A program made the translations under genes and the position numbers. Of a DNA stretch of 64,000 nucleotides, positions 62,177-64,000 are shown piece after piece; position 1 is the first letter of the stretch; every line of letters begins with the position of its first letter. Below the pieces are notes generated by a model. The model did not search any database, had not been told where the DNA came from, and worked only from the letters and a program-made list of their open reading frames with translations. Source of the DNA: Candidatus Neomicrothrix sp. UBA881 (GTDB lineage: Bacteria; Actinomycetota; Acidimicrobiia; Acidimicrobiales; MedAcidi-G1); assembly GCA_002294285.1 (NCBI GenBank), contig DBFL01000061.1, positions 9,955 to 73,954 on the forward strand, written 5' to 3'.

Positions 62177-63352
62177 ATGACAACAATAGAAACCAACCAA
62201 AGCTTAGAAGAGTATGCAAATGACCCAGAAAGGATAACTGAGTACTCCGTATGGAATGATGACGTCACTTCTTTAATACATGCAGTAGAAGACAACGCAG
62301 ACGCTATTTTTACCTGGGGTTACGACAAAGGAGAGAGAGCCCCGCTTGACCGTTTGTATGAAAAAGCGAAAACTTCACAGTGGAACGGCCAAACAGATCT
62401 TGACTGGTCTATAGAAGTAGACCCTTACACAATGCTCCTACCGGCAAATCCAATGGAGGCAGACTACTTCAAAGAAAACCCCAACTCCCCTCTACACAAA
62501 TTTTCAGACAAAGAGTGGAAAGAACTAGCTGTTGAATCTCTCAACTGGAGCCTTTCGCAGTTCATGCACGGTGAACAAGGTGCGCTACTTTGCACAGCAA
62601 AAATCGTAGAAACTGTTCCATGGATAGACGCCAAATATTATGCGTCTACTCAAGTAGTAGACGAAGCAAGGCACGTCGAAGTATTCGCTCAATATCTCGA
62701 TCAAAAAATGGGTGGAATCAACTATCCAGTCAACTATCACCTCAAGTGTCTACTCGATGACATCATTGAAGACAGTCGTTGGGATATCACTTATCTTGGG
62801 ATGCAGATAATGGTTGAAGGTTTAGCTCTAGCAGCCTTCGGCTTTATGCACCAGACCACTGAAGAACCCCTCCTCAAAAAGTTGCTTAGATATGTCATGT
62901 CCGACGAGGCAAGACACGTTGCTTTTGGGGTTTTAAGCCTCCAAGAGATCTACAAAGACATGGACGCGAAGGAAATTCGTGAAAGGCAAGAATTTACATT
63001 TGAAGCAGCACTCCGAATGAGAGACCGTTTCTTGCGCCAGGAAATGTGGGAAAAACTGGGAGTCGATGTAAAAGAAATGGTCAAATACCAGCTAGAAATG
63101 CCAGAAGAACTCAAGGTTTTCCAACGTCTTCTTTTCTCTAAAATCGTACCAAATTGCAAAAAGCTAGGTCTGCTCGATGCTGGAGATGCCTGGTTGCGTG
63201 ACCGTTTTACAGAAATCGGTGTTATCGAGTTTGAAGATTGGGTTGACACAGGTTCAGAGTTTGAAGACTTTGATCTTGATAAAGATCTTGAAGAAAAAGA
63301 CAGAGAAGTGCGAGAAGCGGCACACGAGATCTTTCATAAAGAAGATGCCTAG
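62177..63352 (+). CDS. Ferritin-like di-iron protein (oxygenase candidate)
   Basis: A 391-residue all-helical protein with a di-iron site: SLSQFMHGEQGALL, STQVVDEARHVEVFAQYL, GLALAAFGFMHQ and MSDEARHVAFGVLSL supply two copies of E-x-x-H plus lone glutamates. The pattern is that of the ferritin-like/R2-like oxygenase group (AurF and similar). Under TetR control it could oxidise an aromatic amine or lipid. GGAGACTGACC before the ATG contains the ribosome binding site. Confidence 0.78.
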   Translation: MTTIETNQSLEEYANDPERITEYSVWNDDVTSLIHAVEDNADAIFTWGYDKGERAPLDRLYEKAKTSQWNGQTDLDWSIEVDPYTMLLPANPMEADYFKENPNSPLHKFSDKEWKELAVESLNWSLSQFMHGEQGALLCTAKIVETVPWIDAKYYASTQVVDEARHVEVFAQYLDQKMGGINYPVNYHLKCLLDDIIEDSRWDITYLGMQIMVEGLALAAFGFMHQTTEEPLLKKLLRYVMSDEARHVAFGVLSLQEIYKDMDAKEIRERQEFTFEAALRMRDRFLRQEMWEKLGVDVKEMVKYQLEMPEELKVFQRLLFSKIVPNCKKLGLLDAGDAWLRDRFTEIGVIEFEDWVDTGSEFEDFDLDKDLEEKDREVREAAHEIFHKEDA

Positions 63353-63393
63353 GTAACTAACGCTTAAATCGTAACTCTTTAAGAGATATGACT

Positions 63394-63696
63394 TTAATCC
63401 GAAGGGATATCAGTGTCGATAGCCACATGATGCCTGATTACTTCGTCAATAATAAAACGTAGAAATTTTTCGCTAAATACCGGATCTATACCTGCATCTT
63501 CTGCCAATTGACGCATTCGTTTGACCTGAGTTGACTCTCTTTCTTTATCCTCTGGCGGTAAACCATTCTCTGCCTTGAACACGCCTACCTGATGAGTGAT
63601 ACGGAATCGTTCGGCAAGCAAATAAATGAGTGCAGCATCAATGTTGTCAATACTTGAGCGGTACTCGTTCAACAAGTCTCTATTTCCTTCCATCAC
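63394..63696 (-). CDS. Chorismate mutase (AroQ type)
   Basis: A 100-residue single-domain enzyme turning chorismate into prephenate. The helical pattern LLNEYRSSIDNIDAALIYLLAERFRITHQVGVFKAENGLPPEDKERE has the conserved Arg, the KAENG lysine and the D-x-x-R-E element of AroQ. DPVFSEKFLRFIIDEVIRHH completes it. The start could be either of the two Met codons at the front. It stands alone and is not next to aroC. Confidence 0.88.
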   Translation of the reverse strand: MMEGNRDLLNEYRSSIDNIDAALIYLLAERFRITHQVGVFKAENGLPPEDKERESTQVKRMRQLAEDAGIDPVFSEKFLRFIIDEVIRHHVAIDTDIPSD

Positions 63697-63714
63697 TGCT
63701 CCTAGTCGAGATTA

Positions 63715-63739
63715 CCTTAAAGATAAACCTTATTTAAGG
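63715..63739. promoter_or_regulatory. Small inverted repeat between chorismate mutase and ligase genes
   Basis: CCTTAAA at 63715 and TTTAAGG at 63733 form a seven-base inverted repeat with eleven bases between, 20 bases upstream of the chorismate mutase start. It may be an operator for one of the divergent genes. Confidence 0.25.
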
Positions 63740-63821
63740 GTATTACTTTCCTGAGATGAAAATGAACACCATTTAGAAGTAGTCTCTTTTTTCAGACAAA
63801 TTCAATAAAAATGGGGAGAGT

Positions 63822-64000
63822 ATGGAGATACCACTAACTCTTATCGACTATCTCAACAGAGCTGAACTGGTTTACGGAGAACAAACGGCAATAATCGACG
63901 AGCCTGAACAACCCGCAGGCCCTTTCAGAGACCTCACTTATAAAGGTCTCGCTCAATCTGCTCGCAGTTTTGCAGCCCAACTTGATGAACTCGGAGTCAA
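63822..64000 (+). CDS. AMP-dependent acyl-CoA ligase, N-terminal part, cut by window edge
   Basis: The first 59 residues of a ligase: MEIPLTLIDYLNRAELVYGEQTAIIDE, then FRDLTYKGLAQSARSFAAQLDELGV, which is the usual opening of AMP-forming acyl-CoA ligases (L.y.el...s..lA..L...Gv). GGGGAGAG precedes the ATG. The catalytic motifs lie beyond the window, so substrate class cannot be judged. Confidence 0.75.
   Translation, partial: MEIPLTLIDYLNRAELVYGEQTAIIDEPEQPAGPFRDLTYKGLAQSARSFAAQLDELGV

Overview
The window looks like a chromosomal piece of an uncultivated, low-GC (about 42% by eye), probably marine actinobacterium, most likely of the class Acidimicrobiia. The evidence is a set of actinobacterial markers: a BldD-type regulator, the pgsA-gcvH-garA-MerR-bifunctional nuclease-MerR cluster known from mycobacteria, a mycothione reductase, an F420-type LLM oxidoreductase, a short PpdK, leaderless-looking promoters, and many acyl-CoA dehydrogenases, acyl-CoA ligases and a P450. 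I see no phage, insertion sequence, CRISPR array or rRNA. Two tRNA genes are present (Met-CAT and Asn-GTT).

Layout. 1-2 kb: lepA (cut by the window edge), rpsT and holA. 2-13 kb: a catabolic block with a flavin monooxygenase, two SDRs, three acyl-CoA dehydrogenases, mycothione reductase and an acyl-CoA ligase, resembling fatty-acid or steroid side-chain breakdown. 13-19 kb: aroC, an aldolase-family gene and the garA/MerR regulatory cluster with hpt inside it. 19-28 kb: HIT protein, two envelope proteins, a LysM-plus-binding-protein lipoprotein, a methyltransferase/Rieske pair and ftsEX. 28-47 kb: prfB, secA, bldD, an alcohol dehydrogenase, tRNAs, a glycosyltransferase, a sterol-desaturase-like protein, dnaG, ppdK, glyS, and the chain phoH-ybeY-corC-era-uppS-recO, then sufB. 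47-50 kb: an operon with flavin reductase, gamma carbonic anhydrase, LLM oxidoreductase and a hydrolase. 50-64 kb: the selenoprotein regions, P450, lipid kinase, rubrerythrin cluster, TetR/ferritin-like operon and chorismate mutase.

Main discovery. Two genes appear to be selenoprotein genes split by in-frame UGA codons, which conventional gene callers would break into fragments. The first (51749-52270) carries a U-G-S-C-T-T-C motif and sits in a tight operon with a CPTC thioredoxin-like protein, a 363-residue protein of unknown function, a D-2-hydroxyacid dehydrogenase and a MauE-like membrane protein. The second (58694-58942) is a SelW/Rdx-family protein with a C-L-P-U redox motif, placed between a lipid kinase and a rubrerythrin/Fe-S/DUF3501 redox cluster. 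In each case an RNA hairpin can be drawn just after the UGA, as expected for a bacterial SECIS element. No selA, selB, selC or selD is visible here, so the organism's ability to insert selenocysteine has to be confirmed outside the window.

Functions are assigned by reading the translated sequences against remembered family motifs; no database search was run.
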